Source: Dorea phocaeensis (GTDB lineage Bacteria; Bacillota; Clostridia; Lachnospirales; Lachnospiraceae). From it: 64,000 nucleotides of DNA. Positions 54,069 through 62,218 of this stretch are shown in pieces. Where the stretch lies: positions 62,001 to 126,000 of the forward strand of contig NZ_OEPZ01000002.1 of assembly GCF_900240315.1 (NCBI RefSeq). Direction: 5' to 3'. Positions within the stretch are counted from its first letter, which is position 1. Each line of letters opens with the position of its first letter. A model generated the notes under the pieces. It ran no database searches. It had not been told where the DNA came from and saw nothing but the letters and a program-made list of their open reading frames with translations. The position numbers were made by a program, and so were the translations under genes.

Positions 54069-54938
54069 TTACAGGAGGACTACTTCTTTGAATTTTCCAT
54101 TTTCAATATGGTAATCTATATTCTTAATACACATCTGTCCTGCAAACTTCACTTTCCCAAGCAATGAAATACAAGCTTCTCCATATCTCATAGATTCCCC
54201 AATCTCTACATTTTCGAATTTCGCTTTCTCAGTTCCCAAAAGAGAAAACGTTGTCTTTGGGCAAAGAAGAATCATCGTCTTGTCGTCTGCAATCCCCTCT
54301 ACTTTCTTCATAAACTCATAAGTAAAAGCTTCCACAACCTGCTCTGCCATCTTAGGCCCTAGGATATTCACCCCACCAGAAGAATCCGCATAACTGATCA
54401 ACTCCACACCATATTTTTTCGCTTCTTCCATGAATTTTAAAACTTCATTTCCAAGCTTCCAAAACACCTGCTTCATTACTTCTGGTTTCTTTCTCATTCC
54501 TTTGAATACATATCTTGCATCAATCAATACATTTAAAATTGTAAATGGACCAGACACTTCCAAAACCACATGCTCCCCCATCTCCCGAAGTTCTTTACAC
54601 GCCAGCAACACCTCATGGATTCTGCCTGTAGAAAAATCAATCTCCGGCAAATTCAGAAGTTCTTCTACATCTGTATAGATATATTCTTTTGCTCTTGGTC
54701 CCGTCTTATCATTTCCATAATTAATAATGCCGCCCAAAGCCTCAGCCTCTACCGTATGACAAAATGGTAATTCACAAAACCCCGCGCCGTCATACTCCTT
54801 TAATGCTTTGGACAATTTTGCCATCGTATCCGCATGAAGATACGCATCTGGAAATGTAAGTCCCAGTCCTTCTGTCACCGCACCACTAATCCCCGCAGAA
54901 TTATCATAGGTACAATTAAAATCTTTGATCTCTCCCAT
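54069..54938 (-). CDS. UroD-superfamily protein lacking the HxC zinc motif
   Basis: 289 residues, about 50 shorter than its neighbours. The barrel elements are present (CELPFCHTVEAEALGG, LEVSGPFTILNVLIDARY, SYADSSGGVNILGPK), but the zinc motif position reads ILLCPKTT: Cys226 is kept and the partner His is Leu224. The C-terminal cysteine may be Cys270 (GQMCIKN). It could be a non-catalytic partner or a donor-specific methyltransferase with another metal set. 29 bp after the CobW gene. Confidence 0.82.
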   Translation of the reverse strand: MGEIKDFNCTYDNSAGISGAVTEGLGLTFPDAYLHADTMAKLSKALKEYDGAGFCELPFCHTVEAEALGGIINYGNDKTGPRAKEYIYTDVEELLNLPEIDFSTGRIHEVLLACKELREMGEHVVLEVSGPFTILNVLIDARYVFKGMRKKPEVMKQVFWKLGNEVLKFMEEAKKYGVELISYADSSGGVNILGPKMAEQVVEAFTYEFMKKVEGIADDKTMILLCPKTTFSLLGTEKAKFENVEIGESMRYGEACISLLGKVKFAGQMCIKNIDYHIENGKFKEVVLL

Positions 54939-54967
54939 AGATTTCTCCCTCCTTCATTTACATGGAT

Positions 54968-55885
54968 TTATTCTACCCAAAACAACTGTCTGACTTTCTC
55001 CTCATCCAAATCACAGCCAATCACAACTGCTTTTTCACTCAAATGCTTCCTTTCATCTGCCGGACATTCTTCATAAGAGAACGGCGTATATTCAAAATGA
55101 ATTCTTTGTCCCGCCACACTTAAAATTCCCTTTGCCCGCAGAACCTGTCCTGCATCCTGGCACTTAAACGCATTCAATACCGCATCAAACTGCTCTCTTG
55201 AAAATTCCGACACTTCTTCTACCGCAACACTGGAAAAGACTCGCTCTGCCGGAAGCGCTGGTTTTGGATGACCGCCCGACATTTCTTCATAATCCTCCGC
55301 CGCGTCTACCAGTGTTTTTAATTCTTTTCTTCCAAATGTCCGATAGTCCTCACGACAGATCACCGCTTTCGGATTCTCCCCACAAATTTCATCAAGAAGA
55401 CGATTCCATTCTTTTTCCTCCACTCCTTCCATATTCGTCGGCAGAATCAATCCCGCATGCTGAATCTGATCCAGGTAAAAATCTCCAAAATCTTCTCTGT
55501 ACTCTTCAAAACTTTTCACATCTACCATGGCAATCAGCTTCGTAATCGTCAGATCAATACCTTCCTTTTCTCTTGCCTTCTGGCATGCTTTCACGATATC
55601 CGAAAGCCGTCCCACGCCGGAAGGCTCAATCACGATCTGATCTGGAGAAAACTTCTCTGCAATCTCTTTGATCCCCTGTCTAAAATCAATTGCTAAACTG
55701 CAGCAGATACATCCCGCATAAATTTCTCGCACTGGAATATCTTCCTGAATCAGTTCGCCGTCCAGTCCCACTTCACCGAATTCATTTTCAATTAACACCG
55801 TCTTCCCGGCAAGCGCTGGAAGATAGTGATTCAAAAATGTTGTCTTCCCAGCTCCTAAAAAACCCGATACCACCTGTACTTCCAT
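54968..55885 (-). CDS. CobW/G3E-family GTPase
   Basis: 305-residue metallochaperone-type GTPase: Walker A GFLGAGKTT (8-16), the GCICC metal-binding motif (58-62), the EPSGVGRLSD switch and a short CobW C-terminal domain. G3E proteins insert metals or cofactors (cobalt, zinc, adenosylcobalamin) into enzymes. As first gene behind a cobalamin riboswitch and ahead of corrinoid and zinc methyltransferase genes, it probably serves metal or corrinoid delivery to them; which metal is open. AAAGGAGAATAGGAA before the ATG. Confidence 0.92.
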   Translation of the reverse strand: MEVQVVSGFLGAGKTTFLNHYLPALAGKTVLIENEFGEVGLDGELIQEDIPVREIYAGCICCSLAIDFRQGIKEIAEKFSPDQIVIEPSGVGRLSDIVKACQKAREKEGIDLTITKLIAMVDVKSFEEYREDFGDFYLDQIQHAGLILPTNMEGVEEKEWNRLLDEICGENPKAVICREDYRTFGRKELKTLVDAAEDYEEMSGGHPKPALPAERVFSSVAVEEVSEFSREQFDAVLNAFKCQDAGQVLRAKGILSVAGQRIHFEYTPFSYEECPADERKHLSEKAVVIGCDLDEEKVRQLFWVE

Positions 55886-55925
55886 TTCCTATTCTCCTTT
55901 ATATTATATTCAATAAAAAAGGTGC

Positions 55926-55955
55926 AAAAAAAGACAGTGTATACACTGTCTTTTT
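55926..55955 (-). terminator. Terminator in the riboswitch expression platform
   Basis: Palindromic stem GACAGTGTATACACTGTC flanked by A and T runs, 22 bases after the aptamer on the minus strand and 40 bp before the CobW start. Placement fits an attenuator controlled by the riboswitch. Confidence 0.85.
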
Positions 55956-55977
55956 CCCACCAAAAAAAAATCCATTT

Positions 55978-56134
55978 CATATACAGCAGGTTTCCTGACT
56001 TGATCTCTTCCTTAGATTCCGCCTTCCCTTTTCACAAAGTGGCTATCTGAAATCCTCGTCCTTCTTACAGTAGAGTGGGCTGTTTCGGATTTTCACCGAA
56101 TTCCCTTTTAAACGCCTTCGCGTCACTATATATG
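55978..56134 (-). ncRNA. Cobalamin riboswitch
   Basis: On the minus strand the conserved elements appear in order: P1 half CATATATAG, AAAAGGGAATTCGGTG, AAAATCCGAAACAGCCC, ACTGT, GATAGCCACT, GGGAAGGCGG, the B12 box CAAGTCAGGAAACCTGC and closing P1 half CTGTATATG (eight pairs plus one G-U with the first half). The aptamer is 157 nt. Together with the downstream terminator it should control the CobW-UroD-corrinoid operon in response to a corrinoid. The 411-bp gap 55886-56296 holds this element, its terminator, an 8-bp inverted repeat TATGATAC/GTATCATA (56131-56150) and the terminator of the next operon. Confidence 0.95.
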
Positions 56135-56232
56135 ATACACAAGTATCATATCATATATATTCCCGATGTATCCAATCGATAATTTCCATATAAAAAGTTT
56201 TTCTATTGTTATTTTCTATAAGCAAAAAGATA

Positions 56233-56259
56233 AGGAGCAAATCTTTCTGATCTGCTCCT
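56233..56259 (-). terminator. Terminator of the zinc-ribbon gene cluster
   Basis: Stem AGGAGCAAATC / GATCTGCTCCT (one mismatch) with a five-base loop and TATCTTTTT after it on the minus strand, about 40 bp after the last zinc-ribbon gene. Confidence 0.65.
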
Positions 56260-56296
56260 AACTCTATTGATACTTTCTGTAACTTTTTCTTCAATT

Positions 56297-57490
56297 CTAA
56301 TTATAGAATGGACTCAGATCAATGGAATACAACTTCCATCCATCCCCATCCTTAATATATCTTAACTTGCTGGACGCCTGACCTTCATCATTCTCAACTT
56401 CACCACTGTCCTCCCAGTAATAGTTGGTATAACAGTAGTAATAGTCTCCTTTTATCTCGACTTCAATCACGGACTGCTCTTCACCTTCTACTACTTTAGA
56501 GCTTGTCTCCCCATTGGATAAGGTATACTCATTCGGTACAATATCGGTATCGTCTCCATCAAAATTATAATCTCTGGCATGTTCAAACTCCTCAAGAGCA
56601 TCTTCCTTGCCCTCATCTGCCATGTCTTCAAACACCTTCACATCGCTGAATCGCTGATTGGTAACAGCCCCCTTCATAATTTCCTGCCAGTCTTCCAGCG
56701 CCTGCTCCGTCACTTTTTCCAAGACCTTTTCATTGTAGCCGCTTTCCACTGGAACCGGCTCACCCTCAGTCGATGTAACCAGCATCTTGACCGGATCAAT
56801 CTCTTTTCCTGTGACTTCCACATAGTGCGTTGGTCCAAAAACCGGCGAAATCGTATAGACATCCATACCTTCCATCTCATGTGACGGCTTTTCTGTGTCA
56901 GATACGTTGATCTTATCAACCAGAACTTTCGCCCCCTTCGGAACAGCAATGGAATACTTCTTGGTTACAAAGCCTTCCGCCTTTACCTTCCAGTTCAACC
57001 CTTTTCTCTTCAACTTCAAATCCATCTTTTCTTTGGATTTTCCAACATTATAACGCACGCTGATTTTCTGGCTGGAAAATCCTCCGGAACGCTTTGAAAT
57101 ATTCGTAATTTCAAAATCTTCCGCTTTCTCTCTTTCCTCTAGAGACTGCGCTGTTACAAACGCTTCCTTTGTCATAAAATCTCCGGACTCCTCTACCAGT
57201 ATCGTGTCATAGAATCCGCCCCAGTTCTGTTCCAGCAACGTTTCCACGTAACGCTCTGCCACATGTTTTGCACTGTACTGCACATTGTAAACCACAAAAA
57301 AGATTACAATCGACACCAAAAGTACCGCCAGCTCTACTAACAGAATCTTATCTTTCTTTTCCCATGCCTTTTTTTCTTTTTTCTGAGGTCTGGAAAGAGG
57401 CGCCTCTTCGTGCTGGTTCAATCTCGCACCACACTTTTCACAGAATCCTGCTCCATCTGCATTTCTTGTTCCACATTCAGGACAAAACAT
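56297..57490 (-). CDS. Zinc-ribbon membrane protein, TcaA-like
   Basis: 397 residues: N-terminal zinc ribbon CPECGTRNADGAGFCEKCG, one membrane span (about 49-70) and a large extracytoplasmic part with repeated small beta domains, as in TcaA/YvbJ proteins of Gram-positives, which affect wall-antibiotic sensitivity. The ribbon stays in the cytoplasm, the rest is outside. Last gene of a five-gene minus-strand run; 13 bp after the YARHG gene. AGGGGGTGAAAGAGG before the ATG. Exact role unknown. Confidence 0.83.
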   Translation of the reverse strand: MFCPECGTRNADGAGFCEKCGARLNQHEEAPLSRPQKKEKKAWEKKDKILLVELAVLLVSIVIFFVVYNVQYSAKHVAERYVETLLEQNWGGFYDTILVEESGDFMTKEAFVTAQSLEEREKAEDFEITNISKRSGGFSSQKISVRYNVGKSKEKMDLKLKRKGLNWKVKAEGFVTKKYSIAVPKGAKVLVDKINVSDTEKPSHEMEGMDVYTISPVFGPTHYVEVTGKEIDPVKMLVTSTEGEPVPVESGYNEKVLEKVTEQALEDWQEIMKGAVTNQRFSDVKVFEDMADEGKEDALEEFEHARDYNFDGDDTDIVPNEYTLSNGETSSKVVEGEEQSVIEVEIKGDYYYCYTNYYWEDSGEVENDEGQASSKLRYIKDGDGWKLYSIDLSPFYN

Positions 57491-57503
57491 CCTCTTTCAC
57501 CCC

Positions 57504-58094
57504 CTACTCGTATTTTTTAATCATTTCGATATTAGCCTGCTCCACATCACTGAGTCTGGAGGTAATATCTGCATCAAACTCCTGCGGTGATATGGTTCCA
57601 TTATACCAGTCTTTGCTTTCAAAATACGCTTTTAAATCTTCATTTTCAAACATACGTCCATGTCTAGCAAAGATCTCATTTCTGGCCAAATACAAATCAT
57701 AAGCAGACAATCCTGATACATCCGCATCCGTCAGCAGCTTTGTATCGCTGTCTGGCAAAACATAATCTCCAGATTCTGCTCCGGCGCTCTCCTTCTTTGA
57801 CTCATTTTTCGCCGAAGATGCTCCCTCCTGTGTAAACTGATATTTCTCATCCAGCCCCTTTACCAGCACTTTTTCTTCTTTTTGTTCCTGCGACATCGCT
57901 GCCCGCGCCTTACTGATTTCATTCTTGGAGACTTTTGACTTTTCTTTTCCTGCTATACCAGAACCCGTAACGCCCAGAAAAATGCTTCCTCCCAGAAATA
58001 CTGCAATCAAAATTCCTGTTATCAGAATCGGAACTGACATGGTATGCTCCTGTTTTTGTTTCTGTCTCTTTGCCGTTTCCCTTTTTTCACTCAT
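57504..58094 (-). CDS. YARHG-domain membrane protein
   Basis: 196 residues with one N-terminal span (about 20-42), a low-complexity charged linker and a C-terminal YARHG domain (about 125-185) with the signature LARNEIFARHGRMFENEDL and the tail LSDVEQANIEMIKKYE. YARHG domains are extracellular and found mainly in Firmicutes; function unknown. Sits between two zinc-ribbon genes in the same transcript. Confidence 0.88.
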   Translation of the reverse strand: MSEKRETAKRQKQKQEHTMSVPILITGILIAVFLGGSIFLGVTGSGIAGKEKSKVSKNEISKARAAMSQEQKEEKVLVKGLDEKYQFTQEGASSAKNESKKESAGAESGDYVLPDSDTKLLTDADVSGLSAYDLYLARNEIFARHGRMFENEDLKAYFESKDWYNGTISPQEFDADITSRLSDVEQANIEMIKKYE

Positions 58095-58115
58095 TCCATT
58101 CGCCTCTTTCGCTCT

Positions 58116-58787
58116 TTACATGAAACTAATCGGAATTACCCAATCTCCATCCAGCTTCACTACCGGAATTTCCTCCACGACCGGTTCTCCAAAATCCTCA
58201 TCCTCAGCTGACAACTCTACTTCCAGAATATAGGCTTTTTTTACCCGTCTTGCCACTGAGGAAGACACATCATATTCTTCAGTCAGGATGTCCTGCATCT
58301 CGCCTTTTGCCAGTTTCTCTTTTCCGATAATTTCCAGATCAATCTCTACGTCCGGAAACATATCGCTTATATCATCTGAAAAGTACGCAGATACGCTGGA
58401 TGCAATACTTGGCGAAAATGCCTCCAGTACCAGCTCTACATTTCCTTCATTCATACCCTTTTCCAGCTTTTCAATCGGCTTTTCATACCCTTTTCCGCCA
58501 AAGATTAACACTAAAATCAGTATAATCAGCACAACCGGAACTGCAATCAGCGCAACTAATTTCCAGGGAAATGCATTCTTCACAGCAGCCGTTCCGCCTC
58601 CCGCTCCCTGCTGATATCCTCCAGGCATTCCTCCAGGCTGAGCGTTCTGTCCCGGCATTCCCTGCATTGGTGCTCCCTGACCAGGCATTCCCTGCACAGG
58701 AGCTCCTTGTACCGGCGCTCCACATTTCACGCAGAACTTGCTTCCTTCTTTTAATTCACTTCCACACTTTGCACAAAACTTTGCCAT
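58116..58787 (-). CDS. Zinc-ribbon membrane protein
   Basis: 223 residues: zinc ribbon CAKCGSELKEGSKFCVKCG at the start, a Gly/Met/Pro/Gln-rich linker (about 27-66) of repeated QGMPGQGAP-like units, one membrane span (about 73-93), then an extracytoplasmic domain of about 130 residues ending in DGDWVIPISF, resembling DUF4878-like small beta domains. Function unknown. AGGAGAGGATAGGA before the ATG. Confidence 0.82.
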   Translation of the reverse strand: MAKFCAKCGSELKEGSKFCVKCGAPVQGAPVQGMPGQGAPMQGMPGQNAQPGGMPGGYQQGAGGGTAAVKNAFPWKLVALIAVPVVLIILILVLIFGGKGYEKPIEKLEKGMNEGNVELVLEAFSPSIASSVSAYFSDDISDMFPDVEIDLEIIGKEKLAKGEMQDILTEEYDVSSSVARRVKKAYILEVELSAEDEDFGEPVVEEIPVVKLDGDWVIPISFM

Positions 58788-58820
58788 TCCTATCCTCTCC
58801 TCTCTTGTTCCTCTGCTCGA

Positions 58821-59603
58821 TTATCCCAAACGCGTTCCACACTCTGTACAGAACAAAGAATCTTCTTCCACAACAGCTCCGCAGCTCGGGCAGCGTTTTC
58901 CTGCTGCGAGAGTTTGTGCGCCATCATTAACCGGCATCTCTTCCTGTTTTTCTTCTGCCACATTTACTGTCGCTTCTTCCTGCGCTGCCGCCGGTGTATT
59001 TGCCGGTGCTTCTACCTGCACTGATTCATATGACACGGCTTCTTCCACCGGTGCTTTCATCTCTTCTACAGGCGGAGTCCACACTGGCTGTGTCGGCGCT
59101 TCCGGCTCAGTCTGAGCTGCCCGGACAACCGGCGCTTCCGGCTCCGCCACTCCAAAGCGTTGTCCACATTCCGTACAGAACATCGCATCGTCTGTACACC
59201 ATGCACCGCAGGCTGCACATTTCTTTCCAGCAGGCGCTGCCTGCTGCACCGCATTCAGAGGATTTCCACAGCTGATACAGAATTTCGCATTCTGATTATT
59301 ACTGAATCCGCATTGCGGACATACATTTCCAACCGCAAGCGTCTGCAGTGTCATCTGAATACTTGCATTTTCTTCCCGAAGTCTGAGAATCTCAGAAAAC
59401 AGCTCTGCATACTCCGTATTCGTCTCATTCACATGGTTCTTCACGCACTGTACGCCCACCTGATGGGTCAACTTCTCAATCATTCGCTCATTCGCCTTAA
59501 TTTGATTGCTAAGTTTCATACTCTCTGTTGCAGTTTTCGCTTTCTGGGATACCCCCTGACTTGCAACCGAGATAGAGTCTTTCATTTTATCAAATAATGC
59601 CAT
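58821..59603 (-). CDS. Triple zinc-ribbon scaffold-like protein
   Basis: 260-residue soluble protein with an N-terminal coiled coil (about 20-85) and three zinc ribbons: CPQCGFSNNQNAKFCISCG, CAACGAWCTDDAMFCTECG and CPSCGAVVEEDSLFCTECG, joined by Pro/Ala/Glu-rich linkers. No membrane span, unlike its neighbours. It may be a cytoplasmic adaptor that binds the ribbons of the membrane partners; that is inference. GGAGGAAAG precedes the ATG. Confidence 0.85.
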   Translation of the reverse strand: MALFDKMKDSISVASQGVSQKAKTATESMKLSNQIKANERMIEKLTHQVGVQCVKNHVNETNTEYAELFSEILRLREENASIQMTLQTLAVGNVCPQCGFSNNQNAKFCISCGNPLNAVQQAAPAGKKCAACGAWCTDDAMFCTECGQRFGVAEPEAPVVRAAQTEPEAPTQPVWTPPVEEMKAPVEEAVSYESVQVEAPANTPAAAQEEATVNVAEEKQEEMPVNDGAQTLAAGKRCPSCGAVVEEDSLFCTECGTRLG

Positions 59604-59636
59604 CTTTTCTTTCCTCCTGTTACTGTACCATTTTTG

Positions 59637-60596
59637 TTACTGCACTACTTCCTTTTCCATTACAAATCCTACAATATTAGAACTGTAATACTGACTTACA
59701 TCATCCGGCATATCATAGAGATTCCAGCTACCGTTCACATACATCATTCCCATTCTTGGTTCATTACCCTGATCATTGTTAGGCTCTCCCACTCCCCACT
59801 GGGCATAAGAAAATTCATCTCCTGAAATCCACATAAATCCAGATCCGTCTGGTGTTCGCTGTGCCCCCAGCCAAAGCACCTTCAGTCCAGACTCATTTGC
59901 TTTCTGAACGATCTGATTATACTCTTCCTGTGTTGACGGCGTCGCAAGCTGTCCGCCCTGAGACTGACAATATGTATACGCCTCCGACCACGTCATTCGC
60001 TGCGCAATCACCTGATATTCATAGACAGGAGCTGCCGGCGCTTCCTTCTCTTTTTTTACGTCACTTTCTTCCTTCTTCGGCGGAGTCCCTTCTACGGAAT
60101 CTTTCAAGCCATCCTGCTTATCAGCACCTTTTTCATCCTTTGCGTCAGCCTTTTTTTGTTCCTCTTTCTTTTTGTCGGACTTTTTCTTCTCGTTCTCCTT
60201 ATCTTTCTCCTTGGATGCCGTAGTATTGCTTTTCGACGATGAAATATTTTTATAAAGAAAATATCCGCCAACTCCAACCCCAACTCCAACGATCACGACA
60301 GCCAGAATTCCAATAATCAGCCCTTTCTTTCCCTTTCCTGACGAACCATTTCCATCGTCCCAGTCAAAATCATTCGGAGCAAAATCGTCAGGATCTTCTG
60401 CATTCGGAGCAACATAATTTGATGCAAAATTGTCTGAAGCGAAATTATCTGAAGTAAAACTGTCTGAAGTAAAACCGTCTGAAGCGGCCGTGTTTGACGC
60501 GAAATTTCCCGGACCATCTTCTGTCTGCTTCGCGCCACAAGACGGGCAAAACAGGCTTCCATCTTCCAGTTCTGTACCACAATTATAACAATACAT
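59637..60596 (-). CDS. Zinc-ribbon membrane protein with C-type-lectin domain
   Basis: 319 residues: zinc ribbon CYNCGTELEDGSLFCPSCG, repeats of a FxSDN pentapeptide (about 32-60), a membrane span (about 92-115), a long Lys/Glu linker (to about 185) and a C-terminal C-type-lectin fold (about 192-315: WSEAYTYCQSQGGQLATPST, LWLGAQR, FSYAQWGVGEPNND). The EPN tripeptide at 271-273 is the mannose-type calcium/sugar motif of animal lectins; the later WND is WNL. Cysteine pairing is incomplete. It could bind a surface glycan. Start is ATG 60596 after AAAGGAGGAAAAGC; first gene of the minus-strand run. Confidence 0.87.
   Translation of the reverse strand: MYCYNCGTELEDGSLFCPSCGAKQTEDGPGNFASNTAASDGFTSDSFTSDNFASDNFASNYVAPNAEDPDDFAPNDFDWDDGNGSSGKGKKGLIIGILAVVIVGVGVGVGGYFLYKNISSSKSNTTASKEKDKENEKKKSDKKKEEQKKADAKDEKGADKQDGLKDSVEGTPPKKEESDVKKEKEAPAAPVYEYQVIAQRMTWSEAYTYCQSQGGQLATPSTQEEYNQIVQKANESGLKVLWLGAQRTPDGSGFMWISGDEFSYAQWGVGEPNNDQGNEPRMGMMYVNGSWNLYDMPDDVSQYYSSNIVGFVMEKEVVQ
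60421..60487. repeat. 15-bp tandem repeats inside the lectin gene
   Basis: Units TCTGAAGCGAAATTA (60433-60447), TCTGAAGTAAAACTG (60448-60462), TCTGAAGTAAAACCG (60463-60477) with partial units on both sides. They encode the FxSDN repeats and could change copy number by slippage. Confidence 0.8.
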
Positions 60597-60766
60597 GCTT
60601 TTCCTCCTTTCAAAGTACGACACACTTTGCTCTCATTCGTCTAATATAGACATTTTATCAAACAATTCTTCCTTTTTCAACTATGCATATACTACATATT
60701 GTGCTAAACTAAGTGTATGTGAGGGGACCAAAGACAAGATATACTAAAGGTAAAGGAGAGATGTTT

Positions 60767-61375
60767 ATGTTTTGTAAGTATTGTGGCGCCCAGCTAAAAG
60801 ATAACTCAAAATTCTGTGCATCCTGTGGTGCAAAATTAGAATCCGATTCTTCGTCAGCAAGGACGGTTAGGCCAAATACAACCTATGCGAATGCAGCCCC
60901 TTCGAATCCCAACCATTCGAATACAGCCATTCCTAATTCGGCTATTCCAAACGCTGCCGTTCCAAATGCTGCCGTTCCACTGGGCAAAAAGAAACGTACA
61001 TTTAATATCGGAAATTTTGTCATTTGGGCTGGATGTGTTATTGCATTTATATCCCTTTTCCTTCCGTTCGCTTCCGCTTCTTTCCTGGGATTCAGCCAAA
61101 GCGTCTCCCTTTTTGATACAGAAGACGGTATTTTCTTCATCGTGACGATTGTCGCGACGGCACTTCTTAATTTTACAAGATTGAACCTATTACCAACCAT
61201 TGGTTCCGCAGTTATGGTATTCTTTCTCTGCCTCGAGGTAAACAGCTTGAACGATGCCGGCTCTCTTGTAAATTACGGACCAGGCCGCGTATTCCTGATT
61301 ATCGGAACAATTTTGATGATTGGCGGATCTATCGGAGCTATCGTATTAAATATTCTCCGAAAAAAATCACTTTAA
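60767..61375 (+). CDS. Zinc-ribbon multi-span membrane protein
   Basis: 202 residues: zinc ribbon CKYCGAQLKDNSKFCASCG, a Pro/Asn/Ala repeat linker (NPNHSNTAIPNSAIPNAAVP, encoded partly by 15-bp tandem repeats near 60940-60980) and four membrane helices. Function unknown. The start is ATG 60767, eight bases after AAGGAG; the ATG at 60761 is too close to it. It is divergent from the lectin-type gene and shares the 170-bp gap with it, so it probably belongs to the same functional group. Confidence 0.82.
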   Translation: MFCKYCGAQLKDNSKFCASCGAKLESDSSSARTVRPNTTYANAAPSNPNHSNTAIPNSAIPNAAVPNAAVPLGKKKRTFNIGNFVIWAGCVIAFISLFLPFASASFLGFSQSVSLFDTEDGIFFIVTIVATALLNFTRLNLLPTIGSAVMVFFLCLEVNSLNDAGSLVNYGPGRVFLIIGTILMIGGSIGAIVLNILRKKSL

Positions 61376-61386
61376 AAGAACGAAGC

Positions 61387-61433
61387 AAAAACTGCTGCAA
61401 GCGACTGAATACCAGCCTCTTGCAGCAGTTTTT
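61387..61433. terminator. Bidirectional terminator
   Basis: Perfect 15-bp stem AAAAACTGCTGCAAG / CTTGCAGCAGTTTTT with a 17-base loop between the converging zinc-ribbon and amino-acid transporter genes. Confidence 0.92.
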
Positions 61434-61471
61434 AGTTGTATCATAATTTTTTGTTTTTAATATAAGAAGCT

Positions 61472-62218
61472 TTATAAAATCTTGGACAAGAATTCCTGAA
61501 GTCTTGGATCCTTCGGATGTTCAAAGAACTCTTCCGGAGTTCCCTCTTCCTTAATCTGTCCTTCATCTACAAAAATTACTCTGGACGCCACTTCTTTTGC
61601 AAATCCCATCTCATGTGTCACAACCACCATGGTCATTCCTTCTTTTGCAAGCTGTTTCATCAGCTCCAAAACCTCTCCAACCATCTCCGGATCCAACGCA
61701 GATGTCGGCTCATCAAAGAGCATCACATCCGGTTCCATTGCCAGTGCACGGACGATTGCAATTCTCTGCTTCTGACCACCGGACAGCTGAGAAGGATACG
61801 CATTTGCCTTTGCTTCCAGACCTACGCGCTCCAAGAGCTTCATTCCACAAGCTTCCGCTTCTTCTTTACTCTTTCCAAGAAGCTTTATCGGTGCAAGCGT
61901 AATATTCTGAAGAATGGTTTTATGTGGGAACAAATTAAAATGCTGGAATACCATTCCCATCTTCTGTCTGTGTTTATTAATGTCTACATTCTTGTCGGTA
62001 ATATCTACACCTTCAAAATAAATATGTCCTCTGGATGGAACCTCCAGCAGATTTAAAGAACGAAGGAAAGTAGATTTCCCTGAACCAGACGGGCCTACCA
62101 CCACAACAACCTCGCCCTTTTTAATTTCGTTAGAAACTCCGTTAAGTGCATGCAGTTCCCCGAAAATCTTATGTACGTCTTCTACTTTAATTAATGTTTC
62201 TCCACGATTAATGGTCAC
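61472..62218 (-). CDS. Polar amino-acid ABC importer, ATPase
   Basis: 248-residue GlnQ/ArtP-type ATPase: Walker [11 protein letters not shown]-loop [12 protein letters not shown], signature LSGGQKQR, Walker [17 protein letters not shown]. The start is a GTG at 62218 that follows AGGAGG; it overlaps the end of the permease gene by 11 bp. Last gene of the importer operon. Confidence 0.94.
   Translation of the reverse strand: MTINRGETLIKVEDVHKIFGELHALNGVSNEIKKGEVVVVVGPSGSGKSTFLRSLNLLEVPSRGHIYFEGVDITDKNVDINKHRQKMGMVFQHFNLFPHKTILQNITLAPIKLLGKSKEEAEACGMKLLERVGLEAKANAYPSQLSGGQKQRIAIVRALAMEPDVMLFDEPTSALDPEMVGEVLELMKQLAKEGMTMVVVTHEMGFAKEVASRVIFVDEGQIKEEGTPEEFFEHPKDPRLQEFLSKIL

Noticed and set aside
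56131-56150. Inverted repeat TATGATAC/GTATCATA as a separate regulator site
   Set aside because: One arm overlaps the P1 stem of the riboswitch; it may only be an alternative fold of the leader start.
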